The translations under genes were made by a program, and so were the position numbers. Shown piece by piece: positions 51,062-61,792 of a DNA stretch of 64,000 nt. The notes beneath the pieces were generated by a model. That model saw only the letters and a list, made by a program, of their open reading frames with translations. It did no database searches and was not told the origin of the DNA. Numbering within the stretch: the first letter of the stretch is position 1; the number at the start of each line of letters is the position of its first letter. The stretch covers positions 1,107,722-1,171,721 of the forward strand of contig NZ_BMZB01000001.1 in assembly GCF_014652575.1 (NCBI RefSeq), written 5' to 3'. The DNA is from Asticcacaulis endophyticus (GTDB lineage Bacteria; Pseudomonadota; Alphaproteobacteria; Caulobacterales; Caulobacteraceae).

Positions 51062-52642
51062 CTACTGCGGCGTCAGGCTTACCAGCACCACATCATTACT
51101 ATGCATGGGCAGAGACACGACACCCTTGCCGTCCGCGCCGATGCGGATCGTCTTTTGGGTTTCCGGCGCGTCTTTGGTCAGGGCGTGCATCTGCTTAATC
51201 TGAGCGGGCGTCAGGTCTTTCGGGGCACCCAGTTCGACATAGGCCGAATAGGCGTCGTTTTTCTTATAGCCGGTGCGGTGGATTTTCAGCGCATATCTGC
51301 CGGGTTTCAGGCCGGTCAGGTTCAGCGTCACGTCGGGGGCGGGGGCATTGGGCACCAGCTTGCTAAAGAAGGTGCCGTTGCTTTTGCCCTGCTGGTCGGG
51401 AAGCTGAAAATCCCAGACCACGGCGTTGACCGTGCCGTTTTCAGTTGCCGCCCAGACCTGAGCGTCCGCAGACGGAATTTCAAATCCTTTCAACGCATTG
51501 AGGTATTTGTAAGTAAACCACGACGCCTTACGGATACCTTCGCGGGTCATCAGACCAAAGCCGCCGTGAAACGCCGCCGATGGCGGGCCGGGTTCTTCAA
51601 ACAGATCGGAATAGACCCAGTAGCTCATGCCCTGCGCCGTGCCCTGTACGCTCTTGAGCTTGCTGAGGATATAGGCGGCGGCGACGTAACTGTCGTGGCT
51701 TAGGTCACGCGGATTATAGCTGGTGCTCCATTCGGTGAAGATGAGCGGCAGACCGGGCAGGTGTGAGGCTTCGATCTCGGCGCGCACCTTTTTCACATCT
51801 CCGATAACGGCATCCGGCCTTTTCGAGAGCTGAAGATCCATCTTGCCTTCTTCGTCCAGATAGCCGTAATCAACGCCGTAAGTATGGGTGGTGACGAAAT
51901 CAACCGGCGTGTTTGTCGCCTTGGCAAAGGCCAGCAGTTCCGGCACCCAGGCCGCCCCTGCCGTCGATGGCCCGCCGACGCGCAGGGCCGGATCGATGGC
52001 TTTGATAGTGCGTGCTGTCAGGCCGTACAGCGCAAAATAGGCTTCCTGATCGGCGTACTGCCAAAAGCCGTCGAGGTTCGGTTCATTCCACACTTCAAAG
52101 TACCAGGTGCGGACTTCTTCGATGCCATAACGGCTGATCAGGTGGCGCACAAATTCATTGATCAGCGCCTTCCACATGTCGGGGCGCGGGTGGGAGGTAT
52201 TGCCTTTCCAGTAAAACAGGGTCTGATCCGACGTTTTCATCGCGGACGGTGTAAAGCCCAGTTCGATGAACGGCTTGATGCCGTATTTGAGCATGGTGTC
52301 GTAGAGATAGTCGATCTTCGTCCAGTCATAGACGACCTTTTTATCAACCAGCTTTACGGTGCCCAGATCATCATGGAAAATGTCATGGAAACGCAGATAG
52401 CGAAACCCCAGTTCATGGGCGGCGGTTTTAAGCTGGGCCAGATTGGCGTCGCGGATCGTGACGCCGGGATAATCAGCACCCACTGACAAATCGAAAAAGC
52501 GGTCAACCGGCGTGGTCGCTTTGGTCAGGTCGAGCGTGACCTGACGCGATGTCGCTTGCGCACGGGCATAGGGTGCTGCGCCTGCCAGAACGCTGGACGC
52601 CATAAGTGCCGAGACGGTGCGCCGTGTGAAGGTTTGTGCCAT
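51062..52642 (-). CDS. Glycoside hydrolase family 39, beta-xylosidase-like, exported
   Basis: 526 residues, signal TFTRRTVSALMASSVLAGAAPYARAQA (twin Arg, probably Tat). A TIM barrel (about 45-390) has acid/base Glu187 (YFEVWNEPNL) and nucleophile Glu304 (IFTEWSTSY), the canonical GH39 pair; C-terminal beta domain follows. It should release xylose from xylo-oligosaccharides in the periplasm. GGGAGAGG precedes the ATG. Divergent from a GH43 gene, with a LacI-type operator in between (52676-52689). Confidence 0.9.
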   Translation of the reverse strand: MAQTFTRRTVSALMASSVLAGAAPYARAQATSRQVTLDLTKATTPVDRFFDLSVGADYPGVTIRDANLAQLKTAAHELGFRYLRFHDIFHDDLGTVKLVDKKVVYDWTKIDYLYDTMLKYGIKPFIELGFTPSAMKTSDQTLFYWKGNTSHPRPDMWKALINEFVRHLISRYGIEEVRTWYFEVWNEPNLDGFWQYADQEAYFALYGLTARTIKAIDPALRVGGPSTAGAAWVPELLAFAKATNTPVDFVTTHTYGVDYGYLDEEGKMDLQLSKRPDAVIGDVKKVRAEIEASHLPGLPLIFTEWSTSYNPRDLSHDSYVAAAYILSKLKSVQGTAQGMSYWVYSDLFEEPGPPSAAFHGGFGLMTREGIRKASWFTYKYLNALKGFEIPSADAQVWAATENGTVNAVVWDFQLPDQQGKSNGTFFSKLVPNAPAPDVTLNLTGLKPGRYALKIHRTGYKKNDAYSAYVELGAPKDLTPAQIKQMHALTKDAPETQKTIRIGADGKGVVSLPMHSNDVVLVSLTPQ

Positions 52643-52675
52643 TTGCCTCTCCCGATTATATGATTATACTACAAT

Positions 52676-52689
52676 TGATAGCGCTATCA
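52676..52689. promoter_or_regulatory. LacI-family-type operator TGATAGCGCTATCA
   Basis: A perfect 14-base palindrome with the central AGCGCT typical of LacI-family operators, close in form to the xylose repressor sites known in Caulobacter and Xanthomonas. It lies in the 97-base divergent gap between GH39 and GH43 and should control both. Confidence 0.65.
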
Positions 52690-52739
52690 TTTGCACGGGG
52701 TCAAGCTATATAAACCCGGCAAAAACAGGGAACCGAAAC

Positions 52740-54365
52740 ATGACCGAAGCTTCACGTCGCACGATATTTAAATCTCTGCTGGCCGGTGCGGCCGCAGTGC
52801 CTTTGGCGGGGCAGGCCCAGGCGTTTGCCGCTCAGGCATCGGCAAACGCACCCGAAACGCCAAACTGGGGGCGCGGCATCGAAGGACAGCGCAAGGGCGA
52901 TCTGGGGGATGGGACTTATCTCAACCCGATCGTGGCGGGCGATCATCCTGACCCGACGATCCTGAAAGACGGCGACGACTATTACATGACGTTTTCGTCG
53001 TTCTATTCCTACCCCGGTCTGATCATCTGGCACTCGACCGATCTGGTCAACTGGACACCGATAGGGCCGACCCTGTTTAAGCCGCTAGGCACCATCTGGG
53101 CGGTAGATCTGTGTAAGCACAATGGCCGCTATTTCATCTATATTCCGGCGGCACCCGATGGCGGGGAATGGTCGATCTATGCCATCTGGGCCGACGATAT
53201 CAAAGGGCCGTGGAGCGAGCCGGTCGATCTTAACATCCGCGGCTGCATCGACCCCGGCCATATCGTCGGTGAAGACGGTAAGCGCTATCTGTTCGTCAAT
53301 GGCATCCGAAAAGTCCGCCTGAGCGATGACGGTCTGGCGACCGACGGTGCGCTTGAGGCCGCCTATCAGCCGTGGGTGTACCCCGACGACTGGATCACCG
53401 AAAACTTCGCCCCGGAAGGGCCGAAACTGCTGCGGCACGGTGAGTATTTCTATCTCGTCACCGCTGTGGGTGGCACCGCCGGGCCGGTGACCGGCCACAT
53501 GGTCATCGCCGCCCGCTCAAAGTCCATCCACGGCCCGTGGGAACACTGCCCGCACAATCCGCTGGTGCGTACCTTGAAGACTGAGGAGCCATGGTGGTCA
53601 AAGGGGCACGCGACCATTATTGAGGGGCCATCAGGTGACTGGTGGCTGGTCTATCACGGCTATGAAAACGGCTTCCGCACGCTGGGCCGCCAGACCCTGC
53701 TGGAGCCGATGGAATGGACACCGGATGACTGGTTCCGGGCGCTAGGTGGTGACCTGTCAAAGCCCTTGCCCAAGCCCAACGGTGGGAAGTTGAGTAAAGC
53801 CGGTTTTGCCCTGTCCGATGATTTCAGCCGTGATCGGTTCGGCGTGCAATGGTGCTTTCATGACCCGAAACCCGATGAGATGACGCGGGTGAAACGCGAT
53901 AACAAATCCTTGCGCATCGCAGGTCGTGGCACGTCGCCCGCCGATTCCTCGCCCTTGACCTGTGCGGTCGGTGACCGATCCTATGAGGCCGAAGTGACGC
54001 TGGAACTGGACGGGGCGGCGGAGGCCGGAATCCTTCTGTTCTATAACCATAAGGCCTTTGTCGGGGTAGGGTTCGATGGGGCGCAAACCCGCACCTGGCA
54101 ATATGCCGAAGACCAGCCCTGGAACCGTCAGCCGGTCGCTTCAAAAACCGTGCGGGTGCGCCTGACCAATGATGAAAACGTCGTCACCTATCATCACTCG
54201 GTCGATGGCGGCAAAACCTGGTTGCGTCACCCGACCCGCATGGAAGTGGCGGGTCTGAATCACAATGTCTTTGGCGGATTTCTGGGGCTTAAGCTGGGCA
54301 TCTACTGTACCGGCGATGGCGCTGTGACCCTGCGGGATTTCAGTTATCGCGCCCTCAACGCGTGA
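52740..54365 (+). CDS. Glycoside hydrolase family 43 with C-terminal beta-sandwich, exported
   Basis: 541 residues. EASRRTIFKSLLAGAAAVPL is a Tat signal. GH43 propeller (about 55-345): GDHPDPTILKDGDDYYMTF, the pKa Asp in CIDPGHIVGEDGKRYL and Glu in FAPEGPKLLRHGEYF. Residues 350-541 are a beta-xylosidase-type concanavalin-like domain (FSRDRFGVQWCFHDPK, then EAGILLFYNHKAFVGVG). The ATG at 52740 follows AGGGA; the frame upstream crosses the operator and is not coding. Likely beta-xylosidase acting with the divergent GH39 enzyme. Confidence 0.9.
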   Translation: MTEASRRTIFKSLLAGAAAVPLAGQAQAFAAQASANAPETPNWGRGIEGQRKGDLGDGTYLNPIVAGDHPDPTILKDGDDYYMTFSSFYSYPGLIIWHSTDLVNWTPIGPTLFKPLGTIWAVDLCKHNGRYFIYIPAAPDGGEWSIYAIWADDIKGPWSEPVDLNIRGCIDPGHIVGEDGKRYLFVNGIRKVRLSDDGLATDGALEAAYQPWVYPDDWITENFAPEGPKLLRHGEYFYLVTAVGGTAGPVTGHMVIAARSKSIHGPWEHCPHNPLVRTLKTEEPWWSKGHATIIEGPSGDWWLVYHGYENGFRTLGRQTLLEPMEWTPDDWFRALGGDLSKPLPKPNGGKLSKAGFALSDDFSRDRFGVQWCFHDPKPDEMTRVKRDNKSLRIAGRGTSPADSSPLTCAVGDRSYEAEVTLELDGAAEAGILLFYNHKAFVGVGFDGAQTRTWQYAEDQPWNRQPVASKTVRVRLTNDENVVTYHHSVDGGKTWLRHPTRMEVAGLNHNVFGGFLGLKLGIYCTGDGAVTLRDFSYRALNA

Positions 54366-54489
54366 TTTGAGACGGCGCGGTGAAGGCCCCCACCACCACA
54401 TCTTATCGCTGCGCGATTTCGTGCGGTCCCCGGCACCGGCCGCCCGGCTCCCCAACACGTTGAGGAGGTATAAGATAGGGCAGACTTCC

Positions 54490-54550
54490 TTCTCCTCCCC
54501 TGTTTACGGGGGAGGTGGCTCGGCGCTTTAGCGACGAGACGGAGGGGGGC
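54490..54550. repeat. Interspersed double-hairpin repeat, copy 2
   Basis: CCTCCCC-TGTTTAC-GGGGGAGG, then GTGG, then a second hairpin CTCGGCGC-TTTA-GCGACGAG, ending ACGGAGGGGGG. Reverse-oriented relative to copy 3 at 56522. It fills much of the 54366-54612 gap before prfC. Confidence 0.7.
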
Positions 54551-54612
54551 ATCTTTGCCTGAATTCAACCACACCTTTGACATTTTACCCGCAAAGCCTT
54601 ATCGCCACGGGC

Positions 54613-56217
<1,605 letters not shown>

Positions 56218-56235
56218 TTCCGATAAGGGGGGACA

Positions 56236-56502
56236 ATGAGGAGACAAAATTGGATTGGGATAGGGATTATGATCCTGTCTTTTGCCGGGTTCTTTTGGCA
56301 CGGTTACCAATTCGAGCTTTGGGGGCAAAAGCTACAGTTTCGGTGGGCGTCTCTGGGATGGTTTAGCTGGCTGCTCTTTGGGGCATTTGGGGGAGGCTAC
56401 ATAACCGGCGGCGCTAGAGACGGAGTCAAAGGCTCACTATCTGTAGGTGGACTGTTACTAGGCGCGCTAATAATTGGCATTTTGCTCGGCAACTACCGCT
56501 GA
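56236..56502 (+). CDS. Small membrane protein
   Basis: 88 residues, three hydrophobic segments (IGIGIMILSFAGFFWHGYQF, LGWFSWLLFGAFGGGYITGG, VGGLLLGALIIGILLGNY). It starts 18 bases after prfC and ends before repeat copy 3. AT-rich for the region. Family not recognised; coding status moderate. Confidence 0.5.
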   Translation: MRRQNWIGIGIMILSFAGFFWHGYQFELWGQKLQFRWASLGWFSWLLFGAFGGGYITGGARDGVKGSLSVGGLLLGALIIGILLGNYR

Positions 56503-56521
56503 TACCTCCGTACGCCTTTAA

Positions 56522-56571
56522 GCCCCCTCCGTCAGCCTTACGGCTGCCACCTCCCCCAACAAGTTGGGGGA
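56522..56571. repeat. Interspersed double-hairpin repeat, copy 3
   Basis: CCCCCTCCGTC, hairpin AGCC-TTAC-GGCT, CCACCTCCCCCAAC-AA-GTTGGGGGAG. Same plan as copies at 43469 and 54490; such elements are common between genes in Caulobacterales and sphingomonads. Confidence 0.75.
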
Positions 56572-56611
56572 GTGTGAATTGAAGGCCTTAAGCGGTGAGG
56601 TGTCTCATAAC

Positions 56612-57721
56612 TTACGGCTTCACCGCCTCAACCGCCGCGATGAACGCCTTCATTTCCGCCGGTGTGCCAACTGTGATGCGGCTCATGTTCGGCCATACCG
56701 GCCAGTTGCGGCCGATGGCGACGCCTTTGGCCAATATTGCCTGCTGCACCGGCTTGGCGGGGGTGCGCCAGTCGACCATAAAGCAGTTACACAGGCCCTT
56801 GGTGGATTTATATCCAAGGGCTTCAAGGCGGGCGATGGTCCAGTCGCGGGTGATGGCGATCGCCTCGACCCGTTTGGTGATCTCTCCGTAGTTTTTCAGC
56901 GAGGCGGTGGCCGCCGCAATCGCGGGGACTGGCAGCATGTAGGGCGAGGGGCTGCCCCAGTCCATCAGCGGCTTGATCAGGTCGGGCCTGGCCAGAGTAT
57001 AGCCCATGCGCATCCCGGCCATGCCATAGACCTTTGAGAAGGTGCGCAGGATCACGACATTGGGATATTTCGCCAACAGGGCGGTCGATTTCTGCGCCGG
57101 CGTATAGTCGATATAGGCCTCATCGATCAGCAATATGGCATCGGATTTGATATGGGCGGCCAGCCATTCGATGTCGGCCAGAGGCGTCAAGGTGCCGACC
57201 GGATTGTTGGGATTACAGATATAATAGAGGCCAGCATTCGGATCGGCAGCCAGCATGGCCTTGACATCGTGGGCCAGATCCGACGGGCGCACCGGCACAG
57301 GGGTGACCTTATATCCGGCATCGGTGGCAATGCCGGCCGCCATTTCAAACACAGGGGCGGCGACCACCAGCCCGCGTGTGGCTGAGCTATAGGCGCGCAC
57401 AAGGCGGTACAACGGGTCGGACGATCCGGGCCACGGCACGACCATGTCGGGTTTCACGCCGTCAATGGCGGCGATGGTTGTGATCAGGTCTTCGCGCTCG
57501 GTTCCCGGCGCATAGCGGTTGGATTTTGATAGGGCAGCGGTAGCGGCAGTCACGGCCTGTGCTATCGGGCCTTCGGGATGTTCATTGGCGTCGATGCGAA
57601 CATCGGCCTTGACGGTCACCGGCTGGGCCAGAGCCGGTCTGACAAACTGTGCCGCACTGGCACCCAGCGCCAGAATGGTCGCGACCGCCCGCCGCGAAGG
57701 CCCGTTGATGTCGTTGGTCAT
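56612..57721 (-). CDS. Tat-exported HisC-like aminotransferase
   Basis: 369 residues. The N-terminus GPSRRAVATILALGASAAQF with a PALAQP cleavage site is a clear twin-arginine signal. The remainder is a fold-type I aminotransferase like histidinol-phosphate aminotransferase: RIDANEHPEGP, CNPNNPVGT, LLIDEAYIDY (Asp and Tyr contacting PLP) and RTFSKVYGMAGMRMGY (Schiff-base Lys). Tat export fits a protein that folds around its PLP cofactor in the cytoplasm. Because it leaves the cytoplasm it cannot be the biosynthetic HisC. GGAGG precedes the ATG. Role unknown. Confidence 0.88.
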   Translation of the reverse strand: MTNDINGPSRRAVATILALGASAAQFVRPALAQPVTVKADVRIDANEHPEGPIAQAVTAATAALSKSNRYAPGTEREDLITTIAAIDGVKPDMVVPWPGSSDPLYRLVRAYSSATRGLVVAAPVFEMAAGIATDAGYKVTPVPVRPSDLAHDVKAMLAADPNAGLYYICNPNNPVGTLTPLADIEWLAAHIKSDAILLIDEAYIDYTPAQKSTALLAKYPNVVILRTFSKVYGMAGMRMGYTLARPDLIKPLMDWGSPSPYMLPVPAIAAATASLKNYGEITKRVEAIAITRDWTIARLEALGYKSTKGLCNCFMVDWRTPAKPVQQAILAKGVAIGRNWPVWPNMSRITVGTPAEMKAFIAAVEAVKP

Positions 57722-57838
57722 AGCCCGCCTCCGGTGAATCCCAAGTCACGAGCATAGGCGCATTTGAAACCTTTATTCAAATGCGAAAATACCCGCCACG
57801 GCGTCGCGGCGGGCATAATTTATGCGAATAGGTAAAGA

Positions 57839-58687
57839 TTAGTCGCGTAATAGCTCGTTGATGCCGGTCTTGGAGCGGGTTTGGGCATCGACCGTCTTGA
57901 CGATGACGGCACAGTACAGCGACGGGCCACCCTTGGGGTCAGGCAGAGTGCCGGGCACAACGACCGAATAGGCAGGCACGCGGCCACGGTGAATTTCTCC
58001 GGTCTCACGGTTGACGATCTTGGTTGAACCCGACAGGTAAACGCCCATGGCCAGCACCGAGCCCTGCTCGACGATGACGCCTTCGGCCACTTCGGAGCGC
58101 GCGCCGATGAAGCAGTCGTCTTCGATAATGGTCGGGGTGGCTTGCAGAGGCTCTAAGACCCCGCCAATGCCAACGCCGCCCGACAGGTGCACATTCTTGC
58201 CGATCTGGGCGCACGATCCGACGGTTGACCAGCCATCGACCATCGAGCCTTCGCCGACATATGCGCCGATATTCACAAATGATGGCATCAGGACGACGTT
58301 CTTGGAAATAAAGGCACCGTGGCGGACAATGGCGCCCGGCACGGCGCGGAAACCGGCGTCGGTAAAGTCGTCAGCCTTCCACTTGGCGAACTTATTGGGC
58401 ACCTTATCCCAGAACGGGCCGATCGGGGCCTGCTCAAACAGGCCGCGACCCGTGTGCATCAGGTGGTTGGCGCTGAGGCGGAATGACAAAAGGACGGCTT
58501 TCTTCAGCCATTCGTGGGTGACCCAAACGCCGTCGATCTTTTCGGCCACACGGAAACGGCCATTGTCGAGCAGGCCGAGCGCCTTTTCGACCGCTTCACG
58601 ATAGGGGCCGTGATAGGCGGGTGTCAGCGTATCGCGTACCGCCCAGGCGGCTTCGATATCGTCGTGAAAGGCGGCAAGATCAGACAT
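57839..58687 (-). CDS. dapD: Tetrahydrodipicolinate N-succinyltransferase
   Basis: 282 residues: helical N-terminal domain and a left-handed beta-helix of hexapeptide repeats (about 110-240; [40 protein letters not shown]). The catalytic region matches DapD, which succinylates tetrahydrodipicolinate in lysine/diaminopimelate synthesis. AAGGA lies before the ATG at 58687; the longer frame to 58735 is not supported. Confidence 0.95.
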   Translation of the reverse strand: MSDLAAFHDDIEAAWAVRDTLTPAYHGPYREAVEKALGLLDNGRFRVAEKIDGVWVTHEWLKKAVLLSFRLSANHLMHTGRGLFEQAPIGPFWDKVPNKFAKWKADDFTDAGFRAVPGAIVRHGAFISKNVVLMPSFVNIGAYVGEGSMVDGWSTVGSCAQIGKNVHLSGGVGIGGVLEPLQATPTIIEDDCFIGARSEVAEGVIVEQGSVLAMGVYLSGSTKIVNRETGEIHRGRVPAYSVVVPGTLPDPKGGPSLYCAVIVKTVDAQTRSKTGINELLRD

Positions 58688-58765
58688 GGCGGTATCCTTC
58701 GGGGAGCGCAGACGCGCGTCAAAAAACATCGCCACGACTTAAGGGCATAGGCCCCGCTGATCAAG

Positions 58766-59575
58766 CTATTTTACATCCCGCTGTATCACATAGGTTTCCT
58801 GCATCAGCCCCTGATCCTGCATGAAGGTCGCCATGCTTTCATAGGTGGCGGTACGGATCTGGCCTTTGTGGTCATCCATCGGCAAGCGCGAATCCACAAC
58901 CGGCGCCAACAGGCGCATGACGGCGTTGGTTTTCACCAGGGTCGGCTGATAATGGGCGCTCAGGTTGGCCTTGATCTGGGCGTAGTTATCGGTTTGCCAG
59001 GCCGCGGACGCGATCACATCCAGCATGAATTCATTGCAGTTCTGGTATTTGGCATCATGAGGATTGGACACGGTCGAATAGCGCGGGATGTGCATCTTCG
59101 CATAGGTCGGGGACATGATGGTGGCGATCAGGCGCTGCTGCATTTGCGGACTTGGGATGATCACCGCCACATCATCGGCGGTTGAGCCGGAGATAAAATC
59201 GAACGGGAAGTCCTGTTTCAAAAGGGATTGGTCCATGGGCAGGCTCTTGCCATCACCGTGATAAAGATTATGGACGGCATAGCCCTTAACGGTGCGGCCA
59301 TCCGCCGTTTGGATATCGCCGTAAATCCAGAACGCGCCGTGGGTATAGGAAATCCCGTCGGGCAGTTTATCGCGGGGTCGACCAGCGCGGTAAACGATGG
59401 CTAGTCGGGCATTTTGTGACGCCAGATCGCGCTCAATCTGTTTGGCAAAATCGGCAACTTCGACGGGGGTGAACCGGCCTGCGGTGCCTTGGGCGCTGAA
59501 ACCGGAGTCGGCAGCCTGAACGGGGGCTGTTATCACCGCCCCCATCAGGGCAAGGCAAAATGTAATCCGTTTCAT
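58766..59575 (-). CDS. DUF2145-family exported protein
   Basis: 269 residues with a signal peptide (MKRITFCLALMGAVITAPVQAA). AIVYRAGRPRDKLPDGISYTHGAFWIYG and the block YQNCNEFMLDVIASA are typical of DUF2145; the conserved His and Cys in these blocks suggest a cysteine-hydrolase-like active site, which is inference. It overlaps the upstream gene by four bases (ATGA). Function unknown. Confidence 0.75.
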   Translation of the reverse strand: MKRITFCLALMGAVITAPVQAADSGFSAQGTAGRFTPVEVADFAKQIERDLASQNARLAIVYRAGRPRDKLPDGISYTHGAFWIYGDIQTADGRTVKGYAVHNLYHGDGKSLPMDQSLLKQDFPFDFISGSTADDVAVIIPSPQMQQRLIATIMSPTYAKMHIPRYSTVSNPHDAKYQNCNEFMLDVIASAAWQTDNYAQIKANLSAHYQPTLVKTNAVMRLLAPVVDSRLPMDDHKGQIRTATYESMATFMQDQGLMQETYVIQRDVK

Positions 59576-59922
59576 TGGGTTTTAGCCTTTTGGGAGGCTT
59601 GCGCGTCATAGGGCACGACCGGGGCCGGTTGAGCGACGACGGTTTCATCGGACACCTCAAGCGGGGTGTTGGCGGCGGTCCAGACCGCTTCGCCGGAGTC
59701 CTGCATTATCTCGCCGGTGCTCTGGGCGGCAGAGCCCACCCCCATGACCGGGATGGCGGCGACACCGGCGACGACCTGAACGCCGGACGCGGCCAGTTTG
59801 GCGGTGGCGATTACGGACTCACCGGCAGCTTTTGAGGTGTTGTCGAGGCTGTCGGCAGCTTGCGCCTGACTGGTCAGGAGGGCGGCGCTAACAATGATCG
59901 CGGGGGTAAGGGCTTTGAACAT
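59572..59922 (-). CDS. Small exported Ala/Val-rich protein, partner of DUF2145
   Basis: 116 residues with a signal peptide (MFKALTPAIIVSAALLTSQAQAAD). The mature part has a helical Ala/Val/Gly-rich stretch (AKLAASGVQVVAGVAAIPVMGVG) and a Pro/Gln tail. First gene of a two-gene unit with the DUF2145 gene. Its promoter region contains two TGAACnnnGTTCA sites (59954 and 59994). Family not recognised. Confidence 0.7.
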   Translation of the reverse strand: MFKALTPAIIVSAALLTSQAQAADSLDNTSKAAGESVIATAKLAASGVQVVAGVAAIPVMGVGSAAQSTGEIMQDSGEAVWTAANTPLEVSDETVVAQPAPVVPYDAQASQKAKTQ

Positions 59923-59953
59923 AATGATCTCCGTGCGATGGGATATCGCAATA

Positions 59954-60006
59954 TGAACATTGTTCAATTAATGCGCGAAGTCAATCTATATTGTGAACGT
60001 CGTTCA
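59954..60006 (-). promoter_or_regulatory. Two TGAACnnnGTTCA operator sites
   Basis: TGAACATTGTTCA (59954-59966) and TGAACGTCGTTCA (59994-60006), identical arms, different centres, both flanked by AT. Centres lie exactly 40 bases apart (about four helical turns), 38 and 78 bases before the start at 59922. The form suits a TetR-family repressor, with room for cooperative binding. Confidence 0.65.
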
Positions 60007-60011
60007 ATTTG

Positions 60012-60659
60012 TTAATCCGTATGCAGGAAAATTTTCAGCGACGGGCTGCGATGATGGACGAACTCATCGACATTATCCGCCGCATGGGGCCCGACCAGAA
60101 CCGTGGTCATGCCAAGCTCTGCGGCTGGTTTCAGGTTCTTGGGGCTGTCCTCGAAAAACACCGATTGTTCGGCTACCACGGCGTGCTTTTGCATCATGCG
60201 GTGAAAGGTGGCCAGATTAGGCTTAGGGATCAGGTCGGCATGGCCGAGGTGAAACACATCTTCAAACAGATGCGTCATGCCGAGCTTGTCTAAAATCCGG
60301 TAAGCGTGATGCTCGTCGCCATTGGTGAAGACCAGCTTGCGGCCCTCAAGTCCGGCAATAGCTGTGTTCAGCGCCTCATCGGGCAACAGGCCGTCCAGAC
60401 TGACATCATGGACTTCGTTGAGAAACGCATAGGGGTCGATCTGATGATGGGCCATCAAGCCAGCCAGAGTCGTGCCGTGCTCATACAGGTACGATTTCTG
60501 GAGCTGGTAGGCTTCGTCACGCGACAGGTTGGTCTGACGCATCACAAAGGCCGTCATCTTGCCTTCGACCAGCGCCATGACCTCGGCTTCGGGCGGATAC
60601 AGCGTATTGTCGAGGTCGAACAGCCAGATATCAGCGTGCCCAACCGCACTCAAACTCAT
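60012..60659 (-). CDS. HAD-superfamily pyrimidine 5'-nucleotidase-like hydrolase
   Basis: 215 residues of the HAD fold: motif [10 protein letters not shown], motif II VFTNG, Lys in PKPN and motif [11 protein letters not shown]. This sub-branch (SDT1/PHM8-like) includes pyrimidine 5'-nucleotidases and is regularly found next to argB in alphaproteobacteria. It overlaps the argB stop by four bases, so it is in the argB operon. Confidence 0.88.
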   Translation of the reverse strand: MSLSAVGHADIWLFDLDNTLYPPEAEVMALVEGKMTAFVMRQTNLSRDEAYQLQKSYLYEHGTTLAGLMAHHQIDPYAFLNEVHDVSLDGLLPDEALNTAIAGLEGRKLVFTNGDEHHAYRILDKLGMTHLFEDVFHLGHADLIPKPNLATFHRMMQKHAVVAEQSVFFEDSPKNLKPAAELGMTTVLVGPHAADNVDEFVHHRSPSLKIFLHTD

Positions 60660-61600
60660 TGTGGGTCACGGGTGATCAGCGTTCCCGCGCCATGTTCGGT
60701 GAACAACTCCACCAGCATGGCGTGGGGGCGGCGGCCATCCAGAATAACCACGGCCTCAACCCCCGCTTCGATCGCCGCAATGGCCGTTTCAAGCTTGGGG
60801 ATCATGCCACCAACCGCCACGCCATCTTCGATCAGTTGGCGGGCCTCAGACACCGTCATCTGGCGGATCAGGTCTTTGTCACCATCCAGAACCCCGGCGA
60901 TATCGGTCAGCAGCAACATACGCTTGGCGTTGAGCTTACCGGCCACAGCACCCGCGACGGTATCGGCATTGATGTTGTAGGTCAGGCCGTCTTCGGCTAC
61001 GCCGATAGGGGCAATTACCGGCACATAATCATGCTCAGGGTCATTGATCAGTGTGCGGAGCAATTTGTCATCCACCACCTTTGGCTCACCGACATAGCCC
61101 AGATCGACGACCTGCTCGATCATCGAGTCCGGGTCTTTTTTAATGCGGGTGGCCTTTTCGACCGTCAGCAACCCGGCATCCTTACCCGACAGGCCGACGC
61201 CGCGCACATCGGCTTCGCGGCCGGCGCGGGTAATCCAGTTGGCGATTTCCTTATTGACCGCCCCAGACAGCACCATTTCGGCGATTTCCATGGTCGCATC
61301 ATCGGTGACGCGCAGGCCGTCCACGAAGGTCGATTTAACCCCTGCCCGATTGAGCATGGCCGAAATCTGCGGCCCGCCGCCGTGGACCACTACCGGATGA
61401 ATCCCCAGCAGTTTCAGCAGCACGATATCGCCCGCGAACAACTTGGCCACCGCCTCATCGCCCATAGCGTGACCGCCGTACTTGATGGTCACGATCTCAC
61501 GGTCGTAGATCTGGATATAGGGCAGGGCTTCGGCCAGGGTTTTTGCCGTCGCCCAGCCTTTTTCTTCGAGTTCGGTGTCGGATTGGGTTTGCTTGATCAT
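60656..61600 (-). CDS. argB: Acetylglutamate kinase
   Basis: 314 residues of the amino-acid kinase family: [13 protein letters not shown] at the start, [17 protein letters not shown], and the ATP-site [16 protein letters not shown]. It phosphorylates N-acetyl-glutamate, the second step of arginine synthesis. It is usually joined to engB and yidC upstream; here a GH43 gene on the other strand lies between argB and engB. Confidence 0.96.
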   Translation of the reverse strand: MIKQTQSDTELEEKGWATAKTLAEALPYIQIYDREIVTIKYGGHAMGDEAVAKLFAGDIVLLKLLGIHPVVVHGGGPQISAMLNRAGVKSTFVDGLRVTDDATMEIAEMVLSGAVNKEIANWITRAGREADVRGVGLSGKDAGLLTVEKATRIKKDPDSMIEQVVDLGYVGEPKVVDDKLLRTLINDPEHDYVPVIAPIGVAEDGLTYNINADTVAGAVAGKLNAKRMLLLTDIAGVLDGDKDLIRQMTVSEARQLIEDGVAVGGMIPKLETAIAAIEAGVEAVVILDGRRPHAMLVELFTEHGAGTLITRDPQ

Positions 61601-61792
61601 CAGACGTGTATGTGAGCCTTACCGGAAATTATCGCTGTAAACTGTGACAGCTACATCACGCGCCGCATACAATATATAGATGGGCATGTCATTATATGAT
61701 TGAGGTCGGTGGCGATTTATCGGGACGTAAATTGGCTTGACCTATTTGGTTTAATAAGTCAGACAAATAAAAAACAAACATGGGAGTTCGTT

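Noticed and set aside
60659-61615. A 318-codon open frame on the plus strand opposite argB
   Set aside because: It is the antisense shadow of argB, whose kinase motifs are unmistakable. The shadow has no start signal and a His/Gln/Gly-rich composition typical of antisense frames.
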